Assembly (NCBI RefSeq): GCF_007992095.1
Contig: NZ_BJZP01000020.1
Coordinates: 1 to 64,000, forward strand
DNA from: Paenirhizobium naphthalenivorans
GTDB lineage: Bacteria > Pseudomonadota > Alphaproteobacteria > Rhizobiales > Rhizobiaceae
Reading direction: 5' to 3'
Length of the DNA stretch: 64,000 bases
The stretch's first letter is position 1; each line of letters begins with the position of its first letter. Below the pieces are notes generated by a model. It was given only the letters and a program-made list of their open reading frames with translations. It searched no databases and was not told where the DNA came from. A program made the position numbers and the translations under genes. Shown here in pieces: positions 25,054 through 34,455 of the stretch.

Positions 25054-26712
25054 ATGGGCCAGTTGACGTCGGGCGAACGTAGTTTGGGCGCGGCCATTCT
25101 TATCATTATGGTCATTCTAGGCATTGCCATGGCTGCAGCAGGTCGCGCCGACACGATGGGTGTGCATGGTGCGATCGTCCTTTTCTACAGTTTGGGACTT
25201 CTGGTCCTGCTGATGTCGGGGAGCTTTGGGGCGGAGCCGGACCCGGCCAGATTTACGCGCTACTACGACGATCCTATCAAGGTCGGGGTCGGCTTAACTC
25301 TCGCCTGGGCGATTTTCGGAATGTTCATCGGCGTTTGGGCTGCCTCCCAGCTTGCCTGGCCAGCCTTGAATTTCGACACATCCTGGGCAAGTTTTGGACG
25401 TATACGCCCGGCCCACACCAATGGTGTCATATTTGGCTTTGGCGGCAATGCGCTGATCACCACGTCGTACCATGTGGTTCAGCGCACATCTCGCGCCCGT
25501 CTTGCCGGGCAGTTCTCGCCCTGGTTCGTGCTGTTCGGTTTCAACCTCTTCTGTCTCATTGCCGTGTCGGGTTATTTTCTCGGCGTGACGCAGTCCAAGG
25601 AATATGCCGAGGCCGAGTGGTATGCCGATATCTGGCTGGTGATCGTATGGGTGACTTACCTAGTGCTCTACGTGCGCACGCTGGCGCAACGCAAGGAGCC
25701 GCATATCTACGTGGCCAACTGGTATTATCTGGCGTTCATCCTCGTGGTTGCCATTCTCCACATCGTCAACAATCTGGCCGTGCCGATCTCCTTTGCCCAT
25801 TCCAAGAGTTATACGATCTGGGCGGGTGTCCAGGATTCCATGGTTCAATGGTGGTATGGGCACAATGCCGTTGCGTTCTTCCTGACGGCCGGCTTTCTGG
25901 GAATGCTCTATTACTACCTGCCGAAGCGGGCGGATCGGCCTATTTTCTCGTATCGCCTGTCGATCCTAAGCTTCTGGGGCATCACCTTCTTCTACATGTG
26001 GGCTGGATCCCATCATCTGCACTACACGGCCTTGCCGCACTGGGTGCAGAATCTCGGGATGACCTTCTCTGTTATGCTCCTGGTCCCATCCTGGGCCTCG
26101 GCCGGCAACGCCCTGCTGACGCTTAACGGCGCCTGGCATAAGGTGCGCGACGACGCAACGCTGCGCTTCATCATGATGGCGGCGTTCTTCTATGGGCTAT
26201 CGACCTTCGAAGGCTCGTTCCTGGCGATCCGCCCGGTCAATTCGCTGTCCCATTATACCGACTGGACCGTTGGCCATGTGCATTCGGGCGCTTTGGGATG
26301 GGTGGCGATGATCACGTTCGGTTCGCTCTATACGCTCGTTCCGGCAATCTGGAAGCGGGAACGGATGTACTCGGACACCCTTGTCGAGGTCCACTTCTGG
26401 CTCGCGCTGATCGGCACGCTGATCTACGTCTTTGCCATGTGGAATTCCGGAATTATCCAGGGACTGATGTGGCGGACTTATTCCCCGGACAACACGCTGG
26501 TCTACTCGTTCGTCGACAGCCTGGTCGAAATGTATCCCTACTATATCGCCCGTGCCTTCGGCGGCCTGCTCTTCCTGCTCGGCGCGATTGTTGCGTCCTA
26601 CAATGTCTGGATGACGGTCAGGTTGCCTCGGGTGGTGTCGGATGACTCCCGGGAGGACCTGCCGCTTGGCGCTGGTCAATCAGACCATGTCGCCCACCCG
26701 GTTGCGGAGTAA
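25054..26712 (+). CDS. ccoN: cbb3-type cytochrome c oxidase subunit I (CcoN)
   Basis: This 552-residue heme-copper oxidase subunit has about 13 membrane helices. Metal ligands are visible: His in RPAHTNGVIFGFG (heme b), HNAVAFF with its Tyr-containing surroundings (WWYGHNAVAFFLT), the adjacent His pair in AGSHHLHYTALP (CuB) and His in VGHVHSGALGW (both hemes). It catalyses oxygen reduction at low O2 in the inner membrane. The N-terminus has two extra helices, as in many alphaproteobacterial CcoN. It is the first gene of ccoNOQP. Confidence 0.96.
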   Translation: MGQLTSGERSLGAAILIIMVILGIAMAAAGRADTMGVHGAIVLFYSLGLLVLLMSGSFGAEPDPARFTRYYDDPIKVGVGLTLAWAIFGMFIGVWAASQLAWPALNFDTSWASFGRIRPAHTNGVIFGFGGNALITTSYHVVQRTSRARLAGQFSPWFVLFGFNLFCLIAVSGYFLGVTQSKEYAEAEWYADIWLVIVWVTYLVLYVRTLAQRKEPHIYVANWYYLAFILVVAILHIVNNLAVPISFAHSKSYTIWAGVQDSMVQWWYGHNAVAFFLTAGFLGMLYYYLPKRADRPIFSYRLSILSFWGITFFYMWAGSHHLHYTALPHWVQNLGMTFSVMLLVPSWASAGNALLTLNGAWHKVRDDATLRFIMMAAFFYGLSTFEGSFLAIRPVNSLSHYTDWTVGHVHSGALGWVAMITFGSLYTLVPAIWKRERMYSDTLVEVHFWLALIGTLIYVFAMWNSGIIQGLMWRTYSPDNTLVYSFVDSLVEMYPYYIARAFGGLLFLLGAIVASYNVWMTVRLPRVVSDDSREDLPLGAGQSDHVAHPVAE

Positions 26713-26715
26713 ATC

Positions 26716-27465
26716 ATGTCAGACATGCACGGAAAGCTCGAACGATCGGCAATCGGTTTCATGCTGGCAATTATCGCAGCCGCCAGTGTTGGCGGCATCG
26801 TCGAAATCGCACCCCTCTTCACCATCGACGAAACCGTCGAAGATGTTGCCGACATGCGTCTCTACACGCCCCTGGAACTGTCGGGTCGCGACATCTATGT
26901 CCGCGAAGGCTGTTATGCCTGCCATAGCCAGATGATCCGCACCCTTCGCGACGAAGTGGAGCGGTATGGGCCCTATTCGCTTGCGGTCGAGTCCCAATAT
27001 GATCACCCGATGCTGTGGGGGTCGAAGCGGACCGGACCCGATCTTGCCCGTATCGGCGGCAAATATTCTGATCTTTGGCATGTCGCGCATCTCAACAATC
27101 CGCGCGATGTCGTGCCGGAATCCAACATGCCTTCCTACCGTTGGTTGGGCACAACGCCGCTTAAGCTCGAGGATCTGCCGCTGAAGCTGCAGGCCCAACG
27201 AACTGTCGGCGTTCCCTATACCGAAGAGATGATCACCAACGCCGCAGCAGACGCCTATGGGCAGGCGATGCCAGACACCGATCAGGCGTCCGGGGTTTCG
27301 GAGCGCTACGGCGAGGCCACCCAGGTCTCTGCCTTCGATGGCGTTACGACGACCGTTACCGAGATGGACGCACTGGTCGCCTATCTGCAGGTGCTCGGCC
27401 AATTGACCAAGGCAGCCTACGAGAACACCGCCGCTCCGGAACAGATGCCCGATCCGACGAATTGA
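26716..27465 (+). CDS. ccoO: cbb3 oxidase monoheme cytochrome subunit (CcoO)
   Basis: This 249-residue protein has an N-terminal membrane anchor (about 12-32) and one c-heme site CYACH within [16 protein letters not shown] (about 70-85). The axial Met is likely in [10 protein letters not shown]. It passes electrons to CcoN. It begins 3 bp after the ccoN stop. Length and heme site match CcoO/FixO. Confidence 0.96.
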   Translation: MSDMHGKLERSAIGFMLAIIAAASVGGIVEIAPLFTIDETVEDVADMRLYTPLELSGRDIYVREGCYACHSQMIRTLRDEVERYGPYSLAVESQYDHPMLWGSKRTGPDLARIGGKYSDLWHVAHLNNPRDVVPESNMPSYRWLGTTPLKLEDLPLKLQAQRTVGVPYTEEMITNAAADAYGQAMPDTDQASGVSERYGEATQVSAFDGVTTTVTEMDALVAYLQVLGQLTKAAYENTAAPEQMPDPTN

Positions 27466-27472
27466 GGACGCA

Positions 27473-27643
27473 ATGGATATCAATCATGATACTCTGGTCG
27501 AAACCGCCAAGACGTGGGGTCTGTTTTACCTGATCGGCTTTTCGATCTGCGTGATGATCTACACGTTTCTGCCGTCCAACAGGCAACGCTTCAAGAATGC
27601 CGAGGAGCAAGTTTTCGACAAGGAGGATCGGCCGTGGATCTGA
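27473..27643 (+). CDS. ccoQ: cbb3 oxidase small subunit CcoQ
   Basis: This 56-residue gene has one membrane helix (about 16-33, GLFYLIGFSICVMIYTF) and a soluble basic/acidic tail ending RFKNAEEQVFDKEDRPWI, typical of CcoQ/FixQ. The stop overlaps the ccoP start by 10 nt. CcoQ stabilises the complex and helps CcoP association. Confidence 0.9.
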   Translation: MDINHDTLVETAKTWGLFYLIGFSICVMIYTFLPSNRQRFKNAEEQVFDKEDRPWI

Positions 27644-28515
27644 AAGACGTCGATCCGGTCACCGGGCGAAAGACGACGGGCCATGTCTGGAACGGCATCC
27701 GCGAGTTGGACACGCCGATCCCCAAAGGCGTGCTGCTGTTCCTGATCGTCACCCATCTTTTCGCGGTTCTATGGTGGTTTCTGATGCCGTCCTGGCCCTT
27801 GGGTGCGACATACACCAAGGGCATTCTTGGAAAAGACCAGAGAACGACTGTCGAGGAAAGCTTGGTGGAGAGTGAAGCCGCCAGAGTGCCGTGGGTCACC
27901 AGGATCGATGCCATGTCCTTTGACGAAATTCGGGCCGATCAGCCGTTGATGGCCAAGGTTCGCTCCAATGGCCACCAGCTTTTCGGAGACAATTGTGCCG
28001 CCTGCCACGGACGAGACGGTAAGGGCGGCGCGAATTATCCCAATTTGACCGATGCCGACTGGATATGGGGCGGGACTGCCGAGCAGATTGCCCAGACCTT
28101 GATCGTTGGCATCAACTCGCGGCATCCCGACACGCGCATCGGGCAGATGCCGGCTTTCGGCCGCGATGAGATCCTTGATCGCCAGCAGGTGAGGGATGTT
28201 TCGCTCTATGTCAGGACGCTCAGTGATCCTGCTGCCTCGACAGCCGAGAATATAGGACAGGTAGACACCGGGCGCGCGGTGTTCCAGACGAATTGCGTTG
28301 CCTGCCATGGAGACGATGGCAGGGGCAATCTGGAACTCGGCGCGCCGAACCTTGCCGACCAGACATGGATCTATGGAGGCACCCCACAGACCATCATCGA
28401 CACCATTCACGGCGGTCGGCAGGGCCATATGCCAACCTGGGACGAACGGCTGTCGCCGGTCGAGATCAAGGTTCTGGCGCTCTATGTGAACGCTCTCGGA
28501 CCGATGGAGCCCTGA
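27634..28515 (+). CDS. ccoP: cbb3 oxidase diheme cytochrome subunit (CcoP)
   Basis: Starting at GTG 27634 (AAGGAGG site 8 nt upstream), this is a 293-residue protein with one N-terminal anchor (about 30-55). It has two c-heme domains: CAACH near residue 121 and CVACH near 219, each followed by a Met ligand (QMPAFG, HMPTW). It accepts electrons from soluble c-type cytochromes. The frame stays open upstream into ccoQ, but the ribosome site decides the start. Confidence 0.95.
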   Translation: MDLKDVDPVTGRKTTGHVWNGIRELDTPIPKGVLLFLIVTHLFAVLWWFLMPSWPLGATYTKGILGKDQRTTVEESLVESEAARVPWVTRIDAMSFDEIRADQPLMAKVRSNGHQLFGDNCAACHGRDGKGGANYPNLTDADWIWGGTAEQIAQTLIVGINSRHPDTRIGQMPAFGRDEILDRQQVRDVSLYVRTLSDPAASTAENIGQVDTGRAVFQTNCVACHGDDGRGNLELGAPNLADQTWIYGGTPQTIIDTIHGGRQGHMPTWDERLSPVEIKVLALYVNALGPMEP

Positions 28516-28713
28516 ATGCTTCATCATGCGACTAAAGCGGTGACCCGGTTTCAGGCGATATGGTTGCTGGTCACGGTGGTCGTTGTGGTGCTGGTCGCTG
28601 CCAATGCCCATCTGGCCTATGTGGCCATTTCGAGCCAGCCGGATTGCGTCGCCCATCTGAAGGACAAGGGCGGTCAGCCGGGCCAGTTTCGTGCGGCCAA
28701 ACCGGCATGTTGA
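28516..28713 (+). CDS. Small membrane protein after ccoP
   Basis: This 65-residue protein begins directly after the ccoP stop. It has one hydrophobic helix (about 13-38, very Val-rich) and a soluble tail with two cysteines (Cys44, Cys65). Its position in the ccoNOQP-ccoS cluster suggests an accessory subunit or assembly role. No family function is known to me. Confidence 0.65.
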   Translation: MLHHATKAVTRFQAIWLLVTVVVVVLVAANAHLAYVAISSQPDCVAHLKDKGGQPGQFRAAKPAC

Positions 28714-28723
28714 AAAGGATACG

Positions 28724-29533
28724 ATGATGACCGGCAAAGACCATGCGCCTGTCTTGATGTCCGAGGTTTCGGATATCGAGGAAACCCGCAACATTCAGTG
28801 GAAGCGCAATCTGTCCGCCGACGCTCCGTTGCGATGGCTATCGCGCGGCTGGAAGGATTTGTGGATCAGTCCCGTCCCCAGTCTTCTCTATGGTCTGCTC
28901 GTCTTCGTCGCATCAATCGTTTTTATCGCCTACATGTTCGATACCGGCCGCGATTATTTCCTGTTCCCGGCACTGGCAGGCTTCCTGATCGTCGGACCGA
29001 TCATCGCATCCGGCCTGTACCTCAAGAGCCGCAGCATCGAACTGGGCGAGCCCTTCTCCCTGCGCACGATGGTGGCGGTTCGCCCAAAGGCGGGCGCCCA
29101 GGTATTTTTTACCGGCATGCTGCTCGTCATGCTCATCCTGCTGTGGATGCGCGCCGCCGTCCTGGTCTACGCACTGTTCTTTGGCATTCAGCCATTTCCA
29201 GGTCTTGACCAAGTCGCCAACATGCTGGTGACGACGCCCACGGGCTGGGCCATGCTCGCTGTGGGTGGCTTCATAGGCTCGCTCTTTGCCGGCTTTGCCT
29301 TCGCCATCAGCGTGTTTTCGATCCCCATGCTGCTTGATCGGCGCATTGACGCCTTCACCGCCATGGGCATCAGCACGACCATGGTGTGGAACAATCTTCG
29401 CGTCACTTTGACATGGGGCGCGATCGTCCTTGCGCTGTTCCTGGCCAGCCTCGCCACTGGTCTTCTCGGGCTGATCGTCATCTTCCCCTGGCTCGGCCAT
29501 GCCACCTGGCACGCTTACCGGGAGATGCGATAA
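28724..29533 (+). CDS. DUF2189-family membrane protein
   Basis: This 269-residue polytopic protein has about six hydrophobic segments. The N-terminal LRWLSRGWKDLWISPVPSL and central GLYLKSRSIELGEPFSL segments are typical of DUF2189 proteins, which often sit beside cbb3 oxidase genes. The ATG at 28724 has an AAAGGA site; an upstream in-frame extension overlaps the preceding gene and is less likely. Its role is unknown; accessory to the oxidase by context. Confidence 0.8.
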   Translation: MMTGKDHAPVLMSEVSDIEETRNIQWKRNLSADAPLRWLSRGWKDLWISPVPSLLYGLLVFVASIVFIAYMFDTGRDYFLFPALAGFLIVGPIIASGLYLKSRSIELGEPFSLRTMVAVRPKAGAQVFFTGMLLVMLILLWMRAAVLVYALFFGIQPFPGLDQVANMLVTTPTGWAMLAVGGFIGSLFAGFAFAISVFSIPMLLDRRIDAFTAMGISTTMVWNNLRVTLTWGAIVLALFLASLATGLLGLIVIFPWLGHATWHAYREMR

Positions 29534-29591
29534 TGGTTGTGTTTCGTGCGGAATGTTTGTGGGCGGGCACACTGCAGGACGGAGGTCTATC

Positions 29592-29741
29592 ATGGCGCTG
29601 GTGATGCTGGTTCTGGTGTCCGTGACAATGGGTGCCGTGGGATTGCTTGCCTTCCTATGGTCGGTGCGTGCCAAGCAATATGACGATCTGGACGGTGCGG
29701 CGGTTCGAATTCTTCTCGACGACAATGATGAAATCGGCTGA
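29592..29741 (+). CDS. ccoS: cbb3 oxidase maturation protein CcoS
   Basis: This 49-residue protein has one membrane helix followed by the conserved FLWSVRAKQYDDLDGAAVRIL tail and an acidic end, which defines CcoS. CcoS is needed for cofactor insertion into CcoN. The GGAGG site before ATG 29592 sets the start; longer in-frame starts upstream are unlikely. ccoG, ccoH and ccoI are not in the window. Confidence 0.9.
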   Translation: MALVMLVLVSVTMGAVGLLAFLWSVRAKQYDDLDGAAVRILLDDNDEIG

Positions 29742-29778
29742 GGCGCTCAACATGCTGCCGCAGATCTTGGAGGTAGAA

Positions 29779-30081
29779 ATGCAAGCTGGAAAAATCACAG
29801 ACACCGAAAGGCATGAAGGCCCACGGGCGCCGGCAGACGATCATCGAGTGATCGTCATCGATCCGTCCGATGCGGTGACCGGAATGGGATTCGTGTTCGG
29901 GGTTGTCGGCGCGCTCGTCGGCATTGCCGCCGCCGTTTACCTGGCGCCAAGCTTCAGCCTGGCGCTCGCTGGCTACTGCATTGTGGCTGCCTTTGCCGGT
30001 GGATCGGCCGGTATTGTCACGGGAGGGCTCGTCGGAGCCATCTTCGCTGTGGTGCGCGGCGTGACGGTGCGCGCCGATTGA
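29779..30081 (+). CDS. Small two-TM glycine-rich membrane protein
   Basis: This 100-residue protein starts at ATG 29779 behind TTGGAGG. It has an acidic soluble N-terminus (1-38) and two glycine/alanine-rich membrane helices with GxxxG-like repeats (FGVVGALVGIAAAV, then FAGGSAGIVTGGLVGAIFAVV). It is the last plus-strand gene of the cbb3 group. No known family was recognised. Confidence 0.6.
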   Translation: MQAGKITDTERHEGPRAPADDHRVIVIDPSDAVTGMGFVFGVVGALVGIAAAVYLAPSFSLALAGYCIVAAFAGGSAGIVTGGLVGAIFAVVRGVTVRAD

Positions 30082-30171
30082 CGCGGACGACGATCCAGCA
30101 AACGGCAGAAAATCCGATCTGCGTGTCGAGAGCTAAGCAGGGTCGGCCAAAGTCCCAGACGACATCCAAGC

Positions 30172-30717
30172 TCATGGCGCCGTCGACCGCACGCTTTGAT
30201 GATCTGCAAGGATGAAATCAAAAACGGGCTCGGGTTTGCCCAACGCACTCACCGACAGAACGGGCAGAGTGCGAGCAGTCGCTTCAGCAGCGTCGGCTAT
30301 TGCTGACGGTTCCATGGCGAGTGCACGGACAAATCGCTCGTCCCGAGACGTTGTCAGCTCCCGAAGCAGACCCGCAGCACGTCCGGCATGGCGCATTGCC
30401 GGGGTATGTTTGCCTTCGCGTATTTTCACTCCGGCGGCAGAAAGAAGGATCAGCGCTTTCAATAAGGACCGCAGCCGACTGCCCTTGTCCGCAACCTGCC
30501 AAATCCCTTCCCATGCCTCGTGTGCTTCCCAGTAATAACCATGGTTGAACAGCTCGCATCCCCATGTGAACTCTTCAGAATCGATGTCCGCAGCAGGGTG
30601 AATAACCTCAACCTGATAACTATGGCCTGCAGGATGTCGAATGGGATGTGGCAACCTGCCTGGCAGATAGGCATAATTCGGAAAACGTCTCTGGGGTAAT
30701 AAACGACGACGTTTCAT
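30172..30717 (-). CDS. DUF309 family protein
   Basis: This 181-residue protein has the DUF309 signature FNHGYYWEAHEAWEGIW (about 57-73), a helical His/Glu/Trp motif, and further helices to the C-terminus. The start at 30717 follows GGAGG; the basic N-terminus reads MKRRRLLPQRRFPNYAYLPG. The family is small, all-helical and of unknown function, possibly metal-binding through the HExxE-like residues. It is convergent with the cbb3 group. Confidence 0.85.
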   Translation of the reverse strand: MKRRRLLPQRRFPNYAYLPGRLPHPIRHPAGHSYQVEVIHPAADIDSEEFTWGCELFNHGYYWEAHEAWEGIWQVADKGSRLRSLLKALILLSAAGVKIREGKHTPAMRHAGRAAGLLRELTTSRDERFVRALAMEPSAIADAAEATARTLPVLSVSALGKPEPVFDFILADHQSVRSTAP

Positions 30718-31287
30718 ATATTTACCTCCGCAATGGGTGGTCATACCATATGAGGTGTGGAGCGTCGTCAGAAACAATCTGCAGTGCAAAACAGAGGCTG
30801 TTGCTGCTCTGAAGCTGACACGGCTTCAACCGACCCTTTGAGAAATTCTTATTGGTCACGCTGTGCGCAAGTATGTCCTATGTGGGATCCGACACCGAAC
30901 GATCTGGCCACAGGCTATTTGAACTCTTGTTATAGGATCTGGCCAAAGCGTGTGGCAGCTTAGCTTTGAAATAACCCCTCCGACAACCGGTGACGCTGCT
31001 CGATACGGCGTAGGATGTCGAAGCTCGCAACCGACGGCGATACATGCTCGCCCTGGATCCAGGACAGCAGCGTCTTGCTGTCAACAGTTCTCGATTAAAC
31101 GACCACCGCGCGGTAAAGCTGCCAGTAATTAGCAGGGTTCGCGTCATGCCCTTCGCAAAGTCGCTGAACGCGCAACAGACCATCCCATCCCCGGCCGCAC
31201 CCTGGGATGCATCGATGCGGAGAACAGGCTGGTCTTTGCCGGATCTGTCCCGCCAAGGCCTCAGGGCCATATGGATCGAGCTGCCGT
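30718..31287. other. Intergenic region with integrase-like relic
   Basis: 570 bp between DUF309 and nnrS. It contains a decayed minus-strand fragment (30880-31090, listed separately). No promoter box or intact gene was recognised in the rest. Confidence 0.5.
30880..31090 (-). pseudogene. Frameshifted integrase/recombinase-like fragment
   Basis: Minus-strand frames read TVDSKTLLSWIQGEHVSPSV then FDILRRIEQRHRLSEG and end. A second frame continues as GYFKAKLPHALARS. Joined, they resemble the N-terminal helical segment (W-x-x-G, then DRIE-x-RY-x-LPxGYF-x-x-KLPH) of rhizobial site-specific recombinase-type proteins. The fragment lacks a start, is frameshifted and is truncated at both sides. It marks an old mobile-element junction left of the nnrS operon. 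The family assignment is tentative. Confidence 0.35.
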
Positions 31288-32490
31288 CTAGCCGATCCTC
31301 TTGCGCAGCAACATCGGTCCGTACAGAACGGCAAAGCCCAGGAATGCGGTGATCCACAGCACGCCGGCAAGCGGCAGCAGCACCAACGTATAATCGGGAA
31401 CGATTGCCGCAGCGAGCCGCGCCAGCGCCGCAGCCACGATCGGAATGAAGATCACCAGCACGTTGGAGGCCGGCGCGTGCAGCGACTGGCCGGCATGTCC
31501 CCGCGTCGCCCGGGCCATCACGGCAAGCGTCATGGTGCCGATCGCGCCGGAGGTCCAGGCATGGACGCCGGCCGTCCGCAGGCCGCCATCGTCCAGCAGC
31601 AGGGCAAGGCCGGTCAGCACAAAGCCGAGCGGCACGAAGACGAAGGCGACATGCAGGATCGTCAGCAAGGGTTCGGCCAGCGTGCGCTCTGGCGCCCAAC
31701 GGCATTGGCGGATGAACTGGGCGATCCCCGCAACGACCATCAGCAGGCCGGCAAGCGGCGCCAGGCTTTCGACCCGCACCGTCACGGGCCATGCGACCAG
31801 CGCTGCGATCGACAGCGCCATCACGGCCTGATCGAAACCCGCAAACGGCCGCGGCATGCGTCCCGGATTGTTCTGCTGCAGCCAGTTCCCGGTGAAGGCC
31901 GGGATGATGCGGCCGCCGATGAGCGAGATCAGCAGGACAATGGTGGCAATGGCGATGCGGTCGGCGAGCTCGATTCGGCCGAAGCGGTTGAACTCGTAGT
32001 GAAAGACCATTTGCGCGGCAAAGAGCAGGCCAAGCACGGCGACGACCTTGTAGTTGCGCTGATTGCGGGCCGCGACCAGTTCCCGCAGGATCAGCACTGC
32101 CAGCACCGGAAGGAAGGCGCCGGCAATCACGACGGCGGTCGTAAGGCCGATATGCTCCGAGCACGAAATCGCCAGCCGTCCGGCAAGCCAGAGGGAGAAC
32201 AACAGGCCGAGCGGCAGGCCGCGCAGCGGCTTGCGGCCGGTCCAGTTGGGCACTGCCGTCAGCAGGAAACCGGCGATGATCGCCGGCACATAGCCGAACA
32301 GCAGTTCGTGCTGATGCCAGGCAATCGGCGATAGCGCCGTCGGCACATGCAGGAGACCGAGAAACCACGGCACCCACAGGGCGATCATCAGCGCCGCCTG
32401 CAGCGCGCCGAACAGGAAGAAGGGACGAAACCCGCCGGAAAAGACATGGGCGAGCCAGGGTCTGGAGCCGTTTTGAAGAGCATGTGCCAT
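31288..32490 (-). CDS. nnrS: NnrS family heme/copper membrane protein
   Basis: This 400-residue NnrS protein has about 12 membrane helices. The N-terminal HVFSGGFRPFFLFGAL and IAWHQHELLFGYVPAIIAGFLLTAVPNWTG motifs are diagnostic, and conserved histidines could bind heme. NnrS proteins lower the iron-NO burden under nitrosative stress and are usually NnrR-regulated. It starts at ATG 32490, 2 bp after the preceding nnrS-like stop. A long open frame that fuses this gene to the antisense-like reading of its neighbour is not real. It is the last gene of an ABC-nnrS-nnrS operon. Confidence 0.92.
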   Translation of the reverse strand: MAHALQNGSRPWLAHVFSGGFRPFFLFGALQAALMIALWVPWFLGLLHVPTALSPIAWHQHELLFGYVPAIIAGFLLTAVPNWTGRKPLRGLPLGLLFSLWLAGRLAISCSEHIGLTTAVVIAGAFLPVLAVLILRELVAARNQRNYKVVAVLGLLFAAQMVFHYEFNRFGRIELADRIAIATIVLLISLIGGRIIPAFTGNWLQQNNPGRMPRPFAGFDQAVMALSIAALVAWPVTVRVESLAPLAGLLMVVAGIAQFIRQCRWAPERTLAEPLLTILHVAFVFVPLGFVLTGLALLLDDGGLRTAGVHAWTSGAIGTMTLAVMARATRGHAGQSLHAPASNVLVIFIPIVAAALARLAAAIVPDYTLVLLPLAGVLWITAFLGFAVLYGPMLLRKRIG

Positions 32491-32492
32491 TG

Positions 32493-33713
32493 TCAGCAGC
32501 TTTCGGTGTCGAGGGTCAGGGGCGACCATAGGAGCGGCAGGTAGGCCCTGAGCCAAAGGATGAGGGAAAAAGCCCAGCACAAGGCCGCGACGGCGTGCGG
32601 GCCGCCGGGCAGCGTCAAGTCGGGCAGGAATTCCGGTGCGATGCGCAGTATGACGGCAACCGCCATCAGCAGAAGGCCAAGCTTTGCGACCGCCGGGATA
32701 CGCAAAGGCTGGCCGGTATGCAGCAACCCGGCAATGGAGAGCACGGCGAGCAGGCCGAGCCCCAGGCCGCCCATCGACATCATGTGCAGGGCGGCGATGA
32801 ACGAGAGCGGCAGCCCGACCAGCGACAGTCCGCCGACGATGAGGCCGGCACCGGCAAACCCGCTCGACAGCGATAGGGTGGCAAGTTCTGCCCGCAGCGA
32901 TTCTCGCCCGACAAAACCCTCGGCGACGCGATCGAGGAAGGCGGCGCCGGCCGCCACCATCAGATAGCCCCGCACCGGCCCGGACAGCCCGGCAATCTCC
33001 GCCACGAGCAGCAGACCGACGAGGCCCGGCGCAAGGTTGAGCCGGCCGGGATGCGGGCGATAGGGCGAGGTGACCTCGGTCGGATCCAGCACGAGATTGG
33101 TGACCGGGACGGTGATCCGCGACAGGGCGAGGCCGAGCAGGCCGAGAAAGGCGAAGGTGGCGAGCCGTATAGCAGTCTCGCCGATGTCGACATCGCCTTG
33201 CAGCATGGCGAGACGCAGCAACCCGGCGGCGACCGCCAGGGCGGACAGGAAGAGGATGAAACCGATCAGCCCGGCTGTCCGGCGGCGCCAGGAGAGATAC
33301 AGCGCATAGGCGATGAGGAAGATCAGCCACGCCTGGTCGGCCAGTGCGGAGACGAGGATCAGCATCTCGGCTCCGGCAAGGCCGGCCAGGCGGGCTACGC
33401 CCCACAGTCCGGCAAGAACGACGAGCGGCCGGCCGTGAAGGCGCGGCGTATCTGTCCATTCGGGCAGGGCGGAGGTCAGGAAACCGATCAGCGCGGCGCC
33501 GAACGAGCCGATGATCATCTCCTGTGCGTGCCATTGAGCGGGCATCGTGGTGTTGGCAAAGGGCAGGTCGAAGCCCCAGACGACAGCCCAGAGCAAGGGC
33601 CAGAGTGCCGCATGCAGGGCGGCCAGCGGAAAGAACAGCCGCAAACCTTCGCCGGTCATGGCGTCGAGGCGACCGCGCCGGTCGATGGATGTTTCGAGAA
33701 GGGTGACCGTCAC
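32493..33713 (-). CDS. Second NnrS-like membrane protein
   Basis: This 406-residue paralogue has 12 hydrophobic segments and the NnrS hallmarks LRLFFPLAALHAALWPLLW and AQWHAQEMIIGSFGAALIGFLTSALPEWT. It diverges in the C-terminal half. It starts at GTG 33713, behind AAGGAG at 6 nt, overlapping the ABC ATPase stop. Two NnrS proteins in tandem within an ABC transporter operon are unusual. They may work as a pair or act on different ligands. Confidence 0.85.
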   Translation of the reverse strand: MTVTLLETSIDRRGRLDAMTGEGLRLFFPLAALHAALWPLLWAVVWGFDLPFANTTMPAQWHAQEMIIGSFGAALIGFLTSALPEWTDTPRLHGRPLVVLAGLWGVARLAGLAGAEMLILVSALADQAWLIFLIAYALYLSWRRRTAGLIGFILFLSALAVAAGLLRLAMLQGDVDIGETAIRLATFAFLGLLGLALSRITVPVTNLVLDPTEVTSPYRPHPGRLNLAPGLVGLLLVAEIAGLSGPVRGYLMVAAGAAFLDRVAEGFVGRESLRAELATLSLSSGFAGAGLIVGGLSLVGLPLSFIAALHMMSMGGLGLGLLAVLSIAGLLHTGQPLRIPAVAKLGLLLMAVAVILRIAPEFLPDLTLPGGPHAVAALCWAFSLILWLRAYLPLLWSPLTLDTESC

Positions 33714-34453
33714 GCCAGGCTCCTTTCGTCGCAATCGTTGACATGGGCAAACAGCCGGTCCCCGGTCAGAAACGCCTGCACGGTTTCGAACACCATACGA
33801 TCGTCGCGCATCCCTGGAGAGAGCGGCACCGTCCGGCTGCCGGCAATGCCACGGCCATGGCGCTCCAGCACGACAATGCGATGGGCGATGCGCACCGCCT
33901 CGGAGAGATCGTGCGTTATGAAGAGGCCCGATTGCCCGGTTGCCGCCACCGTGTCGATGACGATATCCTGCATCCGGCGCTTGAGCGCGACGTCAAGAGC
34001 CGTGAAGGGTTCGTCGAAAAAGACGAAATCCGGTTCCGCCACCAATGCGCGGGCGATGGCGGTGCGCTGGCGCATGCCGCCGGAAAGCTGCGAGGGGAAT
34101 TTCTCCAGATCGCGGGCATCCAGAGCGACGCGGTCGGCGACGGCCAGAACCTTCTGCCGACAGACGGAACGTTTGAAATGGTGGCGCCTGAGCCCGAAGG
34201 CGATATTGTCGCCGGCCGTCGCCCACGGCATCAGCCGCGGCTCCTGGAAAATCACGGCATGGCCACGATAGCCGCGTGTGACATGCCCCTGGCGAGGTTC
34301 GAGAAGACCGGCAGCGATATGGGCAAGGGTGCTCTTGCCGGAACCGGACGGCCCGACCAGGGCGACGAGTTCACCGGCCTCGACCTCAAGAGCGATGGCG
34401 TCGAGCACCGTGCGCCCGAGAAAGGCATGACCGACATGATCGAGCCTCAACAT
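33710..34453 (-). CDS. ABC importer ATPase (NitT/TauT-type)
   Basis: This 247-residue ATPase has Walker A GPSGSGKST, the Q-loop region FQEPRLMPWAT, signature LSGGMRQR, Walker B PDFVFFDEPF and the H-loop HDLSEA. It resembles SsuB/TauB/NrtD-like proteins for sulfonates, nitrate or taurine. The start at 34453 lies 2 nt after the permease stop. It energises the neighbouring permease and binding protein. Confidence 0.9.
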   Translation of the reverse strand: MLRLDHVGHAFLGRTVLDAIALEVEAGELVALVGPSGSGKSTLAHIAAGLLEPRQGHVTRGYRGHAVIFQEPRLMPWATAGDNIAFGLRRHHFKRSVCRQKVLAVADRVALDARDLEKFPSQLSGGMRQRTAIARALVAEPDFVFFDEPFTALDVALKRRMQDIVIDTVAATGQSGLFITHDLSEAVRIAHRIVVLERHGRGIAGSRTVPLSPGMRDDRMVFETVQAFLTGDRLFAHVNDCDERSLA

Positions 34454-34455
34454 GT

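Noticed and set aside
30878..32377. 499-codon minus-strand open frame
   Set aside because: It is an out-of-frame shadow of nnrS with Arg/Ala/Pro-rich composition; only a short relic near 30880-31090 has meaning.
31288..33750. 820-codon minus-strand open frame
   Set aside because: Only the part from 32490 downstream reads as NnrS; the remainder is an out-of-frame reading of the second nnrS-like gene and has no membrane-protein pattern.
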